From: Fibrella rubiginis
GTDB taxonomy: Bacteria; Bacteroidota; Bacteroidia; Cytophagales; Spirosomataceae
Length of the DNA: 64,000 nucleotides
Direction of reading: 5' to 3'
NCBI RefSeq assembly: GCF_017353185.1
Contig: NZ_JAFMYV010000004.1
Coordinates: 353,871 to 417,870, forward strand
The notes under the pieces: model-generated
Databases searched by the model: none
What the model was told of the DNA's origin: nothing
What the model saw: the letters and a program-made list of their open reading frames with translations, nothing else
Position numbers and translations under genes: made by a program
Shown: in pieces, positions 33,079 through 41,368 of the stretch
How the letters are laid out: every line of letters begins with the position of its first letter
How positions within the stretch are numbered: position 1 is the stretch's first letter

Positions 33079-34242
33079 ATGCTATCACTACGCAGATTAC
33101 TCTTCTTCGGGGCCATGGTTTACTGCCTGTTTACCCTGACCGGCTGGAGGGCGCCCGGTGGCAAACCCCGAAAACAGGCCTCTGCGCCCGCCCCCGCCCT
33201 CAAACGCTACCTGTATGTGATCACGCCGGGTGTGCGCAACTACCTTGGCTACGGCGGTCATGGCATCCAGGTATTCGACATCGACAACGGGCACCGGTTT
33301 GTCAAATTCATTCCGGGAAAAGGCGGGCTACGAAAAGACGGCACCCCCTCAAACGTGAAGGGCGTAGCCGTTAGCCTGGCCACCAACTGCCTGTATATCA
33401 GCACCCTGGAAGCCATACAATGCCTCGACCTGACCACCGAAAAACTGGTTTGGGAACGCACCTACGAAGGCGGCGCTGACCGGATCGCCATCTCCCCCGA
33501 CGGCACCACCCTCTACGTGCCGTCGCTGGAAAAGGAGTTCTGGACGGTGGTTAATGCCAAAACCGGCGACGTGATCAGTAAGATCGTTACCAACTCAGGC
33601 GCCCACAATACCATCTACGGGCCAGATGGCAAACACGTTTACCTGGCCGGGCTTAAGTCGACGATGCTCAACGTGGCCGATACCAAAACGCATACCGTAA
33701 CGAAGCAGGTTGGCCCGTTCGGGGCCGATATCCGGCCCTTCACCATCAATGGAGCACAAACGCGCGTTTACGTCAACGTGAACGGACTGCTGGGCTTTGA
33801 AGTGGGCGACCTGGTTACGGGCAAAAAACTTCACCGCGTTGAAGTACAGGGATTTAACATCGGCGAGGTAAAGCGGCACGGTTGCCCCAGCCACGGCATT
33901 GGCCTCACGCCCGATGAGCGCGAACTATGGCTCTGCGATGGCGCCAACAACCGGATTCATGTGTTCGATAACACGGTGATGCCGCCCGCGCAGAGAACGG
34001 CCATCCTGGTGCGCGACATGCCGGGGTGGATTTCGTTCAGTGCGGATGGCCACTATGCTTATCCCTCAACGGGCGACGTGATCGACGTGAAAACGCGGCG
34101 GATTGTAGCCACGCTGGAAGACGACCACTATAACGCCGTGCAAAGCGAGAAGATGGTGGAAATCCACTTTCGCGACAATAAACCCGTTTTCGCCGGAAAC
34201 CAGTTTGGTATCGGGCAGGTAGGGGCTAAAACCAGCCACTAA
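33079..34242 (+). CDS. YncE-like beta-propeller protein, exported
   Basis: 387 residues with an N-terminal hydrophobic segment (LLFFGAMVYCLFTLTGW) that acts as signal or anchor. The rest is a seven-bladed-type propeller with repeated blades: GIQVFDIDNGHRFVKFI, CLYISTLEAIQCLDLTTEKL, RIAISPDGTTLYVPSLEKEF, HNTIYGPDGKHVYLAGLKST and GIGLTPDERELWLCDGANNR. This S/T-P-D-G-x-x-x-Y/W pattern is that of YncE/lactonase-like propellers. Such proteins bind ligands or partners or act in quinoprotein-like roles; no catalytic set is evident. The stop codon abuts the moaA stop with no base between. Confidence 0.78.
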   Translation: MLSLRRLLFFGAMVYCLFTLTGWRAPGGKPRKQASAPAPALKRYLYVITPGVRNYLGYGGHGIQVFDIDNGHRFVKFIPGKGGLRKDGTPSNVKGVAVSLATNCLYISTLEAIQCLDLTTEKLVWERTYEGGADRIAISPDGTTLYVPSLEKEFWTVVNAKTGDVISKIVTNSGAHNTIYGPDGKHVYLAGLKSTMLNVADTKTHTVTKQVGPFGADIRPFTINGAQTRVYVNVNGLLGFEVGDLVTGKKLHRVEVQGFNIGEVKRHGCPSHGIGLTPDERELWLCDGANNRIHVFDNTVMPPAQRTAILVRDMPGWISFSADGHYAYPSTGDVIDVKTRRIVATLEDDHYNAVQSEKMVEIHFRDNKPVFAGNQFGIGQVGAKTSH

Positions 34243-35223
34243 TTACCCGCCAATGGTCGACATGGACTCGGTTACTTCGGGGCGGTGGGCTTCGGCCTCA
34301 AACCCGTTTTTGGGGCGGTGGGCAAACGCTTTCAGGAAGGCCGCCGTGAGATCGTCGTTGGTGGCGCCGCTTCTGAGTAAGGCCCGTACGTCGAGTACGC
34401 CGTTGTCGTAGAGGCAGGTTTTCAGCGTACCCTGCGCCGTGAGGCGAATACGATTGCAACTCCCGCAGAACGTGCGTGTGTAGGCCGCAATAATGCCCAT
34501 AGTACCCACATGGCCGGGGGCCTGCCAGGTGGTGGCGGTGGCATGGGGGGCGGCGGGGCGCGGTTGCAGATCAGGGTAGAACGACTTCAGTTCAGCCAAA
34601 ATGCGCTGGTGCGTCCAGGTCAGAACAGGGTAGTGGTTGCCCTCACCATTGAACGGCATCTCCTCAATAAATCGCACGTCAATGGGCTGATTACGAGCCA
34701 GCTCAGCCAGCGCAAACAAATCCTGCGTATTCTGTCCATCCATCACCACGGCGTTGATTTTCACGCGGATATTGTGCGCCAGCAGTTCGTCGAGGGTAGT
34801 CAAGACGGCGGGGAGTTCATCGCGGCGGGTGATCTGATGGAACCGGGCGCGGTCGAGGGTGTCGAGGCTGAGGTTCACCGATTTGATGCCCAGCCGCGCC
34901 ATATCGGCCACGTGCGGGGCGGTGAGTACGCCGTTGGTGGTCATGTGCAGTTCGTCCATGCCGGGAATGACCGACAGTCGTTCCAGAAAGCCCATCAGCC
35001 CCGCCCGCACAAAGGGTTCGCCCCCCGTAAGCCGCAGTTTCGACACACCCATGCGGGCGAGCACCGCCACCAGCCGCTCCATTTCTTCGTAGGTAAGCAA
35101 CTGCTGTTTGGGCAGATACCTGATCCCCGCTTCGGGCATGCAATAGAAGCACCGCAGGTTGCAGCGGTCCGTTACGGCCAGACGCAGGTAGGTAATGGGA
35201 CGGTTGTGGTTGTCGAAAAGCAT
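34243..35223 (-). CDS. moaA: GTP 3',8-cyclase, molybdenum cofactor biosynthesis
   Basis: 326 residues. The radical-SAM cluster is C21, C25 and C28 in CNLRCFYCMP, followed by RLTGGEPFVR for SAM binding. The second [4Fe-4S] cluster uses Cys residues in FCGSCNRIRLTAQGTLKTCL. The C-terminus ends MSTIGG, keeping the Gly-Gly tail that is essential in MoaA. It converts GTP to 3',8-cyclo-GTP, the first step of molybdopterin synthesis. No other moa/moe gene is in the window, but a molybdopterin-binding hydroxylase (51.7-54.6 kb) is a likely client. Confidence 0.95.
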   Translation of the reverse strand: MLFDNHNRPITYLRLAVTDRCNLRCFYCMPEAGIRYLPKQQLLTYEEMERLVAVLARMGVSKLRLTGGEPFVRAGLMGFLERLSVIPGMDELHMTTNGVLTAPHVADMARLGIKSVNLSLDTLDRARFHQITRRDELPAVLTTLDELLAHNIRVKINAVVMDGQNTQDLFALAELARNQPIDVRFIEEMPFNGEGNHYPVLTWTHQRILAELKSFYPDLQPRPAAPHATATTWQAPGHVGTMGIIAAYTRTFCGSCNRIRLTAQGTLKTCLYDNGVLDVRALLRSGATNDDLTAAFLKAFAHRPKNGFEAEAHRPEVTESMSTIGG

Positions 35224-35345
35224 CAGATGCAGAACAGTTCAGCGGGTGGTATCGTTGCGATAACGGTAAATATGGCCCGGAAAAGTAAGACTTTTGCAAT
35301 GACTACGCCACCCCGGTCATCTAACCTCAACTAACGACGCAGCCC

Positions 35346-35816
35346 ATGCTCGACACACAACCCATTTTCGATACACTTATTCCGACTACGCCAACGGATC
35401 AGCCCGACTGGAACCGCTTCCTGGCCCAGACCCTGCAAACATTTGATTGCACCACGGGTACGCTCCACCGCCTCGACCCCGATTCGGGTCTGCTCACGCT
35501 GGTAGCCTACGCGGGTTTGCCGCCGTTTATCGTGCCCAAAATTGAAAAGATACCCGTGGGCAAAGGCATGGCGGGCATCGCCGCCGAACGCCGTGAGGCC
35601 GTGCAGCTCTGCAACCTGCAAACCGACGAGTCGGGCGTGGCGCGGCCGGCCGCGCGGGATACTAAAGTGGAGGGGTCCATTGCCGTACCTGTTCTGTTCA
35701 ACGGTCAGCTCTACGGCACCCTCGGCATTGCCAAGCCCGTGCCCTACGATTTTACGGACGAAGAAGTCGAGGCCCTCATGAACATCGGCGAGGCCGTAAG
35801 TCAGGTGTTGGTGTAG
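35346..35816 (+). CDS. GAF domain protein
   Basis: 156 residues, almost all one GAF domain: WNRFLAQTLQTFDCTTGTLH, GLPPFIVPKIEKIPVGKGMA, then VEGSIAVPVLFNGQLYGTLG and DFTDEEVEALMNIGEAVSQV. The G-K-G-M-A-G and the S-x-x-V-P-V strand are typical for small free-standing GAF proteins. They bind small ligands or redox-active groups; the fRMsr (free methionine-R-sulfoxide reductase) type is a relative, but its three Cys residues are not convincingly present, so catalysis is not claimed. Divergent from moaA with a 120-bp gap. Confidence 0.82.
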   Translation: MLDTQPIFDTLIPTTPTDQPDWNRFLAQTLQTFDCTTGTLHRLDPDSGLLTLVAYAGLPPFIVPKIEKIPVGKGMAGIAAERREAVQLCNLQTDESGVARPAARDTKVEGSIAVPVLFNGQLYGTLGIAKPVPYDFTDEEVEALMNIGEAVSQVLV

Positions 35817-35849
35817 CCCCCCCTACCGTAGCTGCTGACGCCTGTAGGT

Positions 35850-35872
35850 ATTTCGTCCCGTAGGGACGAAAT
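35850..35872. repeat. Short inverted repeat ATTTCGTCCC-GTA-GGGACGAAAT
   Basis: A 10-bp perfect stem with a 3-nt loop, 34 bases after the GAF stop. Outer flanks CTACCG and CGGTAG extend the symmetry. This text resembles a dispersed intergenic repeat of Cytophagales that I recall from other genomes; no second copy is in this window. Confidence 0.5.
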
Positions 35873-35947
35873 AGCGCAGCGTCGGTAGCAAACCGGGAAA
35901 AACCGGTACCCCGTTACGGCCATTGACCTATTCATGCGCTACTACCC

Positions 35948-35995
35948 CACAAAACGGCAAAACCGGCTCATTTGAGCCGGTTTTGCCGTTTTGTG
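35948..35995. terminator. Bidirectional terminator, 23-bp stem
   Basis: CACAAAACGGCAAAACCGGC and its complement pair perfectly over 23 bp around a 2-nt centre, with A/T runs near the base. It lies between the convergent GAF gene and a lipoprotein gene. Confidence 0.85.
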
Positions 35996-36024
35996 TTAAA
36001 AAAGAGGAGGTACGCGTACTACAA

Positions 36025-36579
36025 TTACAGACTAAACTCAACCCGCTCACCTGACAGTGGTTCGAAATTATCCAGTACTACGTCGGTAGTCGTGGTAGCC
36101 ATATTTACGTTCCAGGTGGCATTAAACCGGCTTAGCTTGCTCGGTGCTGACTTACCGAAATTCATCGTCAGCGCCGTGATGGAAATAGCCCCACCGTAGT
36201 AGGCAACCTGCCCGCCAATGGTAGCATACCAGCCGCCGCTGTAAGAAGCACCCTGATCATCGGTGGCTACGACAGTGCCATTCGGCGAAAACACCAGCTT
36301 GTAGCCTGTATAATCGGTGGTCTTGTCGGAGAAGGCCCGGTAGTAGGATTTCACCGTCCAGGTACCGGTTGGCATGATGGGGCCAAGGTTGTTGATAGGC
36401 GTTGGATTGGGCGTAAGCACAGGCAGCGCTCCCGTTGGCGTTGGCGTCGGGGTGGTGCCCCCGCCACCAGAAGACCCCTGACGGGCGTTGGCAGCTGGAT
36501 TAACCACCTCCTGCGAATGGTTGCACGAGAGCGTGCTGATGGCAAGTAGGGCAATGGCGGATGCGATACTAATTTTCAT
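36025..36579 (-). CDS. Small lipoprotein of unknown function
   Basis: 184 residues with a lipoprotein signal (IALLAISTLSC, lipid Cys19). A low-complexity linker of Gly, Thr and Pro (GGGGTTPTPTPTG) covers about 35-55. The mature domain begins GTWTVKSYYRAF and continues with YKLVFSPNGTVVATDDQGAS, WYATIGGQVAYYGGAISI and a C-terminal VVLDNFEPLSGERVEFS. It resembles the small lipocalin-like lipoproteins of the phylum, as does the protein at 20727-21140, but I cannot assign a family with confidence. It is 100 bp downstream of the MFS gene region on the opposite face of a terminator. Confidence 0.6.
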   Translation of the reverse strand: MKISIASAIALLAISTLSCNHSQEVVNPAANARQGSSGGGGTTPTPTPTGALPVLTPNPTPINNLGPIMPTGTWTVKSYYRAFSDKTTDYTGYKLVFSPNGTVVATDDQGASYSGGWYATIGGQVAYYGGAISITALTMNFGKSAPSKLSRFNATWNVNMATTTTDVVLDNFEPLSGERVEFSL

Positions 36580-36681
36580 ATTACACTTGTTTGGTTAAAG
36601 AGTACAGTGGCAATACGGACTAGGTAGATTTCGGGTTGCGCAAGAATTGAAAACAATTTTTGGCACCCGGCTAACTACCGT

Positions 36682-38148
36682 CTAATCAATATCATTACTT
36701 ACGGGTAAGGATGGAATGGATTTCATTTTTCCGCGGGAAAACGAAACGGCCGCCGCCGCCAGCACCAGCGCAGTCATGACCAGATAGGTGTAGCGCATGC
36801 CCGTCAATTGGGCGGCGGGGCTCATGGGGCCGGTGTGGTAAGTTTGGGCGTAGTAGTTGCGGGTGCTGTACCAGATGGCCGCCGAGAGCGCAATACCCAC
36901 CACCAGGCCCATGTTCCGCATGAAGGCAATAATGCTGCTGGCTACCCCGCGCTGCGCCAACGGGGCCGCATTGAGGGCACTGCTGCTATTGGGCGACTGG
37001 AACAGGGCGAACCCCAGGCTGGTGAGCGCGCTCCGCCAAACCACGTTGTGCCAGCTCCAGTCGGCCTGCAAAAACGAAAACGAAAAGTAGCCCCCCGCCG
37101 CCAGCACCAACCCCGTACTGGCCAGCCAGCGCGTACTGACCCGGCTCGACAGGTAGCCGCCAATGGGAGCCACGATGCTGAGTGTGAGCGGACCGGAAAG
37201 CAACACAAGGCCTGCTTTTTCGGGCGTAAAACCGAGCAGTTGCTGCAGGAAAAACGGGATGATAAACAGGTTTCCCCCCGACGCCACAAACGCCAGCCAG
37301 GCCGCCACAATGGCCGACGTGTAGGGCCGCACCCGAAACAGACTCAGTTGCAGCATGGGCACGGGTGTGCGGCTTTCCCACCAGAAAAACCAGCCCAGCA
37401 GCACAAAACCGGTGCCCAGCAACCCCAGCACCAGCGGATGCTGCCAGCCGTAGTCGGGTTCCGGGCCGAAGTCGAGGCCCGTCAGCAGCGTGGTGACGCC
37501 CACCAGAAACAGCCCCGCCCCCACCAGGTCGAAGGTGCGCCGAATGTCCTGACTAGGTAGCGTGGGACTTTTGGGCAGTACCACCCACGCCCGCCAGATG
37601 GCAATAAGGCCGATGGGCAGGTTAACGAAAAAGATGCTGCTCCAGCCGAATTTCCCCAGCAGCAGTCCGCCCACCACCGGCCCCGTGCTGGACCCCGCCG
37701 CCACAATGGCCCCCATCAGCCCCAGGGCCTGCCCCCGTTCGGCGGGCGTGAAGGTGTCGGAGATAATGGCCGGGGCGATGGCAAAAATGATGGCCGCCCC
37801 CAGCCCCTGCACCACCCGAAACCCCACCAGCGACACCAGGTTCCAGGCCAGCCCGCACAACACCGACCCCAGCACGAAGATGGCGAACCCCGCAATGTAC
37901 ATGGTACGCCGCCCCAGCCAGTCAGAGAGTTTGCCCATGATGAGCAGGGTGCTGGTGGTGGTCAGCAGGTAGCTCAGCACCACCCATTCCACACTGTCGC
38001 CCGCGCCGAGTTCACGGCGGATGGTGGGCAGGGCAATGTTGACAATGCTGCTGTCGAGGGTGGCCATGAACGTGCCGAAGGCCAGCGTAGCCAGCACAAG
38101 CCATTTGTTGGGGGTGGCGGGTGCTGAAAGCGTTTGGTTAGAGAGCAC
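36682..38148 (-). CDS. MFS exporter, DHA2 (EmrB/QacA) type
   Basis: 488 residues with 14 predicted helices, the DHA2 topology. Motifs are LDSSIVNIALPTIRRELG in helix 1 (motif D1), GKLSDWLGRRTMYIAGF after helix 2 (motif A), GFRVVQGLGAAIIFAIAPAI (motif B) and GAIVAAGSSTGPVVGGLLLG (motif C, typical of antiporters). It should export drugs or other amphipathic compounds using the proton gradient. No regulator or adaptor gene is adjacent; an 88-residue protein follows upstream in the same orientation. Confidence 0.92.
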   Translation of the reverse strand: MLSNQTLSAPATPNKWLVLATLAFGTFMATLDSSIVNIALPTIRRELGAGDSVEWVVLSYLLTTTSTLLIMGKLSDWLGRRTMYIAGFAIFVLGSVLCGLAWNLVSLVGFRVVQGLGAAIIFAIAPAIISDTFTPAERGQALGLMGAIVAAGSSTGPVVGGLLLGKFGWSSIFFVNLPIGLIAIWRAWVVLPKSPTLPSQDIRRTFDLVGAGLFLVGVTTLLTGLDFGPEPDYGWQHPLVLGLLGTGFVLLGWFFWWESRTPVPMLQLSLFRVRPYTSAIVAAWLAFVASGGNLFIIPFFLQQLLGFTPEKAGLVLLSGPLTLSIVAPIGGYLSSRVSTRWLASTGLVLAAGGYFSFSFLQADWSWHNVVWRSALTSLGFALFQSPNSSSALNAAPLAQRGVASSIIAFMRNMGLVVGIALSAAIWYSTRNYYAQTYHTGPMSPAAQLTGMRYTYLVMTALVLAAAAVSFSRGKMKSIPSLPVSNDID

Positions 38149-38230
38149 GGGCGGGCGATTAGAAAGACACGGTCGTAACGCCCCAGGCCGTGCCGTTGTT
38201 TGGGCAGGTGGCCACTGGGCACGCCCCTAC

Positions 38231-38497
38231 CTACTTCGTCTGCCGCGCGTGGATTTCCTCGAAATCACCTTTTGTCCAGCGCGGATTTTGAAAGCCGTAG
38301 GGGTCTACAATAAATCGCCCCGTTTTCGTGTCCAGAATAGTCACGCCGCGCTCACCCGTCACAGCCTGATAGCGGCGCACCTCATCTACTGGCTGTTGGA
38401 CGGCCTGCGGCGCGGGTTTGTTGGCCATCAATAGCAGGCCACCCATCAAGCCAGCACCCAGGAATACCGATTTCAGATCAATCGTAAGCGTTTTCAT
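38231..38497 (-). CDS. Small single-helix membrane protein of unknown function
   Basis: 88 residues. One hydrophobic segment near the N-terminus (SVFLGAGLMGGLLLMA) is followed by a polar part with RRYQAVTGERGVTILDTKTG and FIVDPYGFQNPRWTKGDFEE. The GVTILDTKTGRFIV stretch looks like a small strand-turn-strand. I do not recognise a family, though similar short proteins with this ending are common in the phylum. It lies 82 bp before the MFS gene in the same direction, so may share its transcript. Confidence 0.6.
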   Translation of the reverse strand: MKTLTIDLKSVFLGAGLMGGLLLMANKPAPQAVQQPVDEVRRYQAVTGERGVTILDTKTGRFIVDPYGFQNPRWTKGDFEEIHARQTK

Positions 38498-38821
38498 AGT
38501 CGTATCGGAGTTATGTTGTCTTGCTTAGACCCGCCCACAAGGCAATCTGTTTAACAGGACCGATGCTTTATGTCGACTTTGATGAATGAGTAACAGTTGG
38601 TCACGCTCCCGAAGCCGACGGCTACTGGCTCCGCAAAGACGTGCAGGTGTGTAGCCTACAAACCATCTGGAAACTAACGGAACCCCTGAATGTGCTGCTG
38701 TAGATTGCTTGCTACGAACGATCTTATTCACCAACTCAGCCGACAGACGCGCCAACCTGTTTAAATTCGTGAATGATTTACCCCGATAATATTGCTACTT
38801 AATTATTAAGGACATACTGTG
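38498..38821. other. Gap without a convincing gene
   Basis: No recognised feature over about 320 bp. An open plus-strand stretch ending near 38703 encodes HAPEADGYWLRKDVQVCSLQ and continues to a stop, but lacks a start and could be a gene relic or chance. Downstream DNA before DUF2442 is AT-rich (ATAATATTGCTACTTAATTA), plausible for a promoter, without a clear consensus. Confidence 0.4.
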
Positions 38822-39085
38822 ATGAGGACACTATTAATAACAGAAGCCGAATATGTGGGCGATCACATGCTACAACTGACCTTTTCTGATGGCACCTCAC
38901 AAACGGTTGACTTCGGACCTTTTTTGTTGGATCACCCTCATCCTCAACATAATAAGTATCGCCGACTAGCCAAGTTCAAACGTTTCCGCATCGAACGCGG
39001 CAACGTAGTATGGGGCAAAGACTGGGATCTTATCTTTCCAGTGACCCAATTACACCAAGGGTATATAGCCCCGGCTGTCTACTGA
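38822..39085 (+). CDS. DUF2442 domain protein
   Basis: 87 residues from the ATG at 38822. The pattern AEYVGDHMLQLTFSDGTSQT, VDFGPFL, FKRFRIERGNVVWGKDWDLI is that of DUF2442, a small domain found in toxin-antitoxin-like or defence neighbourhoods. It is often paired with DUF4160, which is not found here. The gene overlaps the 3' end of the convergent unknown gene by 7 bases. Its AT content is a little higher than its surroundings, in keeping with an accessory region. Confidence 0.82.
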   Translation: MRTLLITEAEYVGDHMLQLTFSDGTSQTVDFGPFLLDHPHPQHNKYRRLAKFKRFRIERGNVVWGKDWDLIFPVTQLHQGYIAPAVY

Positions 39086-39594
39086 CCTTCCTCGTTCGGA
39101 AACTGTTGCTCAAAATCAGCCAATTCCGTTTCCACGTGCGCTCGTTCGCGGGCGTCTAACTGGCTCAATTCGTGGCGAATTACCTCGGCATCATAAGCTG
39201 ATTTGAGTTCGTCAAGGGGTATTTCCAGTTCCCACGTACAGGTGCGGCTATGTACTTCGGGCCTGTGGCCCAGCCGAAATACCTCCGTCATACGCCCCTC
39301 CCGAAAGCGGGCTTTGAAGCAAAACCAGTGATCATCAACAACCGTGTAGAACACAATGTACCCATGTGCATCGACCAGACGGACCTCGTGCCAGCGCGTT
39401 TTGCTCTCCCATCCTTTAGCGGACATAGCGGCTACCGTTTCCAGGTACCCCTCGCTCGTAATGTTGTATACCCCGTATTTGTCCTCCAATGATTTCGTCT
39501 GGAACATAATCACACCGGCTCCCAATCGCTCAACGTCTGCGGGCGTGAGTGGCAACTGAGCCGAATCAATGCGGATGTTGTCGTAGAAACTCAT
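39079..39594 (-). CDS. Protein of unknown function
   Basis: 171 residues, soluble, with no signal peptide or membrane segment. I do not recognise a family. Notable blocks are MFQTKSLEDKYGVYNITSEG, KGWESKTRWHEVRLVDAHGY, HWFCFKARFREGRMTEVFRL and an acidic, helical C-terminus (LDARERAHVETELADFEQQF). The middle looks like an alternating-strand fold with many aromatics. It is convergent with the DUF2442 gene (7-bp overlap) and divergent from the nuclease-like gene, inside a small accessory patch. Confidence 0.55.
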   Translation of the reverse strand: MSFYDNIRIDSAQLPLTPADVERLGAGVIMFQTKSLEDKYGVYNITSEGYLETVAAMSAKGWESKTRWHEVRLVDAHGYIVFYTVVDDHWFCFKARFREGRMTEVFRLGHRPEVHSRTCTWELEIPLDELKSAYDAEVIRHELSQLDARERAHVETELADFEQQFPNEEGQ

Positions 39595-39632
39595 AGTAAG
39601 GGCTGATAATCAGCACAAAAATAGCTAATGCA

Positions 39633-39665
39633 TTGGTTAGTAGCCTTGTAGTTATATTACGTTTG
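39633..39665 (+). promoter_or_regulatory. Bacteroidota-type promoter for the VSR-like nuclease gene
   Basis: TTG at 39633-39635, 22 bases, then TACGTTTG at 39658-39665, a full match to TAnnTTTG. The ATG follows at 39682, giving a leader of about 10 bases. Confidence 0.55.
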
Positions 39666-39681
39666 CCTCATCTTTACAACC

Positions 39682-40491
39682 ATGAGCAAACGCCCGCTTA
39701 ACGACACGCTCGTAGCTTTATTTAAAGACAAGACCGATTTCCTGTTGGCCCGTGACGAGGGTTGGTATCGCATTCCAACCAGTTCACGCGTTCCGGCTAT
39801 GGTGGAGGATGGTAGCCTGCGCTATATCTCGTTCTACTTCAAAAAAAGCTTTGGCGAATGGAAGTATTCGATTCGCCATGTGGCTGTGGTGACAAGCATT
39901 AACGTAATGCGGAGGCGGTTCTTATTTCCCGATGAGACGCTAAACAGCAAATCAGATAAGACATACTATAAAATCAGTTTCGGGCCACTGGAGGCACTTC
40001 CCAAACCCATTATCAGCCATCGGGGCAGGCAATTACTATTCATTCCAACGACCTTCGACAAACTGCAACACGCCGACGAGATCAACGATATTTTCGCCGA
40101 CAGCCCTTTGGAAGATCGTTTATGGGCGGAATTGAAGAGGCATAATCTGCCCGCCGAGAGGCAGTTTTTTTTACAGACTAATGAACAGAACTGGATTTGC
40201 GATTTTGCATTTTTCTGTAAAAATGGCAATATCAATGTTGAGTGTGACGGTGACGAATACCATATGAAGCCAGAGCAGGTCATATATGACAAAAACCGCA
40301 ATAATCAGATTTCTGCTGTAGCTAATTGGGCACCCTTGCGCTTCACCACCAAACACCTTATGAACGAGATGGACAATACCATCCGCACAATCAAGCGCAA
40401 GATTGACAAGTTCGGTGGCCTGCACTATGCTCAAGAAGACACGTTTAGGTACGTATCCAAGCAAGACGGGCAGTTAGGCTTGTTTGAGTAG
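39682..40491 (+). CDS. Protein with a C-terminal VSR/DUF559-like nuclease domain
   Basis: 269 residues in two parts. Residues about 1-135 form an unrecognised domain with RDEGWYRIPTSSRVPAM, ISFYFKKSFGEWKYSIRHVA and RGRQLLFIPTTFDKLQHADE. Residues about 140-240 match the DUF559/very-short-patch-repair endonuclease fold: Glu in SPLEDRLWAELKRHNLPAER, Asp in WICDFAFFCKNGNINVECDG (D-x(n)-E-C-D core), then DEYH, DKNRNNQISAVANWAPLRFT with the conserved W-x-x-L-R-F strand. This is a PD-(D/E)xK-type active site, so DNA cleavage or nicking is likely. It might be a defence or repair nuclease; the N-terminal domain may recognise the target. A good promoter lies just upstream. Confidence 0.7.
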   Translation: MSKRPLNDTLVALFKDKTDFLLARDEGWYRIPTSSRVPAMVEDGSLRYISFYFKKSFGEWKYSIRHVAVVTSINVMRRRFLFPDETLNSKSDKTYYKISFGPLEALPKPIISHRGRQLLFIPTTFDKLQHADEINDIFADSPLEDRLWAELKRHNLPAERQFFLQTNEQNWICDFAFFCKNGNINVECDGDEYHMKPEQVIYDKNRNNQISAVANWAPLRFTTKHLMNEMDNTIRTIKRKIDKFGGLHYAQEDTFRYVSKQDGQLGLFE

Positions 40492-40548
40492 AAAATTTTA
40501 TATAGTTTGCAAGGCTCTGTTATCTGGCGCTATCGGCAAGTAACATTT

Positions 40549-40604
40549 AAAATATTTGTCTATTAATGAACAATGTCCATAGTTCATTAATAGACAAATA
40601 TTTT
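40549..40604. repeat. AT-rich perfect inverted repeat, 23-nt arms
   Basis: Arms 40549-40571 and 40582-40604 are perfectly complementary around a 10-nt loop, about 60 bases after the nuclease gene. The stem is AT-rich with TTTT on its 3' side, so it may act as a terminator on either strand. Its composition differs from the GC-rich repeats elsewhere and matches the AT-rich neighbour gene. Confidence 0.85.
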
Positions 40605-40731
40605 AATTGATTTCAAGGCTTGATTGTAATTTTATTTAGTTAAAGTTTGGATCATAACACTCACGGTCCCAAGCTATCTTAATAGAGAAATTTCACCGAA
40701 AATTGATTACTACAACAAACATAATTTTAAG

Positions 40732-41316
40732 ATGGGACTTTATATACAAACTTTAGCTGGGGTACCCGACGCAAAACGAAGTTACTACATATATCTTCTT
40801 GACTATGGCTGGTATGAGCCTTTAGGACATGCGCTGAGTAGCAATTTTCTCAAAATGGCTGAAATCGCTAGCCAACATGATGCCGTTGTTATTGGAAGTA
40901 TAGGCAACAGAGTCCATTTCTGCGACAGCGTATTTTCATACCATAATATCAATGGCGAAAATGCAGATGAAGTACTACCAGCAATTCTGATAACTAACCG
41001 TCACCCAAATGAATTCAGAGAGAGTTTTGACGGAAGACAAGGTGACATAAATAGAGATGATTACAAAATTATTTTATTTCCTTTAAAGAAGTACTGTACA
41101 AGTACGACAGATGTTGTCAATTATGTTGACAGAATATTTAAAGACATTGTTGAGAACAAGGACTTGTCTGATTTTAAGATAGCAAAAGAAATGAAAAAAG
41201 GCCTTGGAAGAGCCTTAATAGACGGCATACTGCTTGAGCCAAATATTGCGGGAATGGGTTATAGTTTTAAACCTCTTTTAGACTACTTTCGAGATAGAAA
41301 CGATTCTAAAATTTAG
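40732..41316 (+). CDS. AT-rich gene for a protein of unknown function
   Basis: 194 residues, soluble. I do not recognise a family. It opens MGLYIQTLAGVPDAKRSYYI, then LLDYGWYEPLGHALSSNFLK and SQHDAVVIGSIGNRVHFCDS, and ends GMGYSFKPLLDYFRDRND. Codon use favours A/T third positions (aaa, ata, aat), unlike nearly all other genes in the window, which argues for recent transfer. It sits between two nuclease-like genes and might belong to a defence cassette, but nothing in the sequence shows an enzymatic function. A weak TTTG/TATCTTAA promoter-like pair lies upstream with too long a spacer. Confidence 0.6.
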   Translation: MGLYIQTLAGVPDAKRSYYIYLLDYGWYEPLGHALSSNFLKMAEIASQHDAVVIGSIGNRVHFCDSVFSYHNINGENADEVLPAILITNRHPNEFRESFDGRQGDINRDDYKIILFPLKKYCTSTTDVVNYVDRIFKDIVENKDLSDFKIAKEMKKGLGRALIDGILLEPNIAGMGYSFKPLLDYFRDRNDSKI

Positions 41317-41368
41317 CTATTCCTATTTGCCGACGTACGATTTTAGATTAGTTTAAGCAGAATATGAT

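Noticed and set aside
38525..38755. 76-codon minus-strand open frame in the gap before DUF2442
   Set aside because: Arg/Leu-rich with no signal, domain or start context; likely chance.
38498..39085. DUF2442 considered as half of a toxin-antitoxin pair with DUF4160
   Set aside because: No DUF4160-like partner is seen on either side. The upstream relic HAPEADGYWLRKD does not match that domain.
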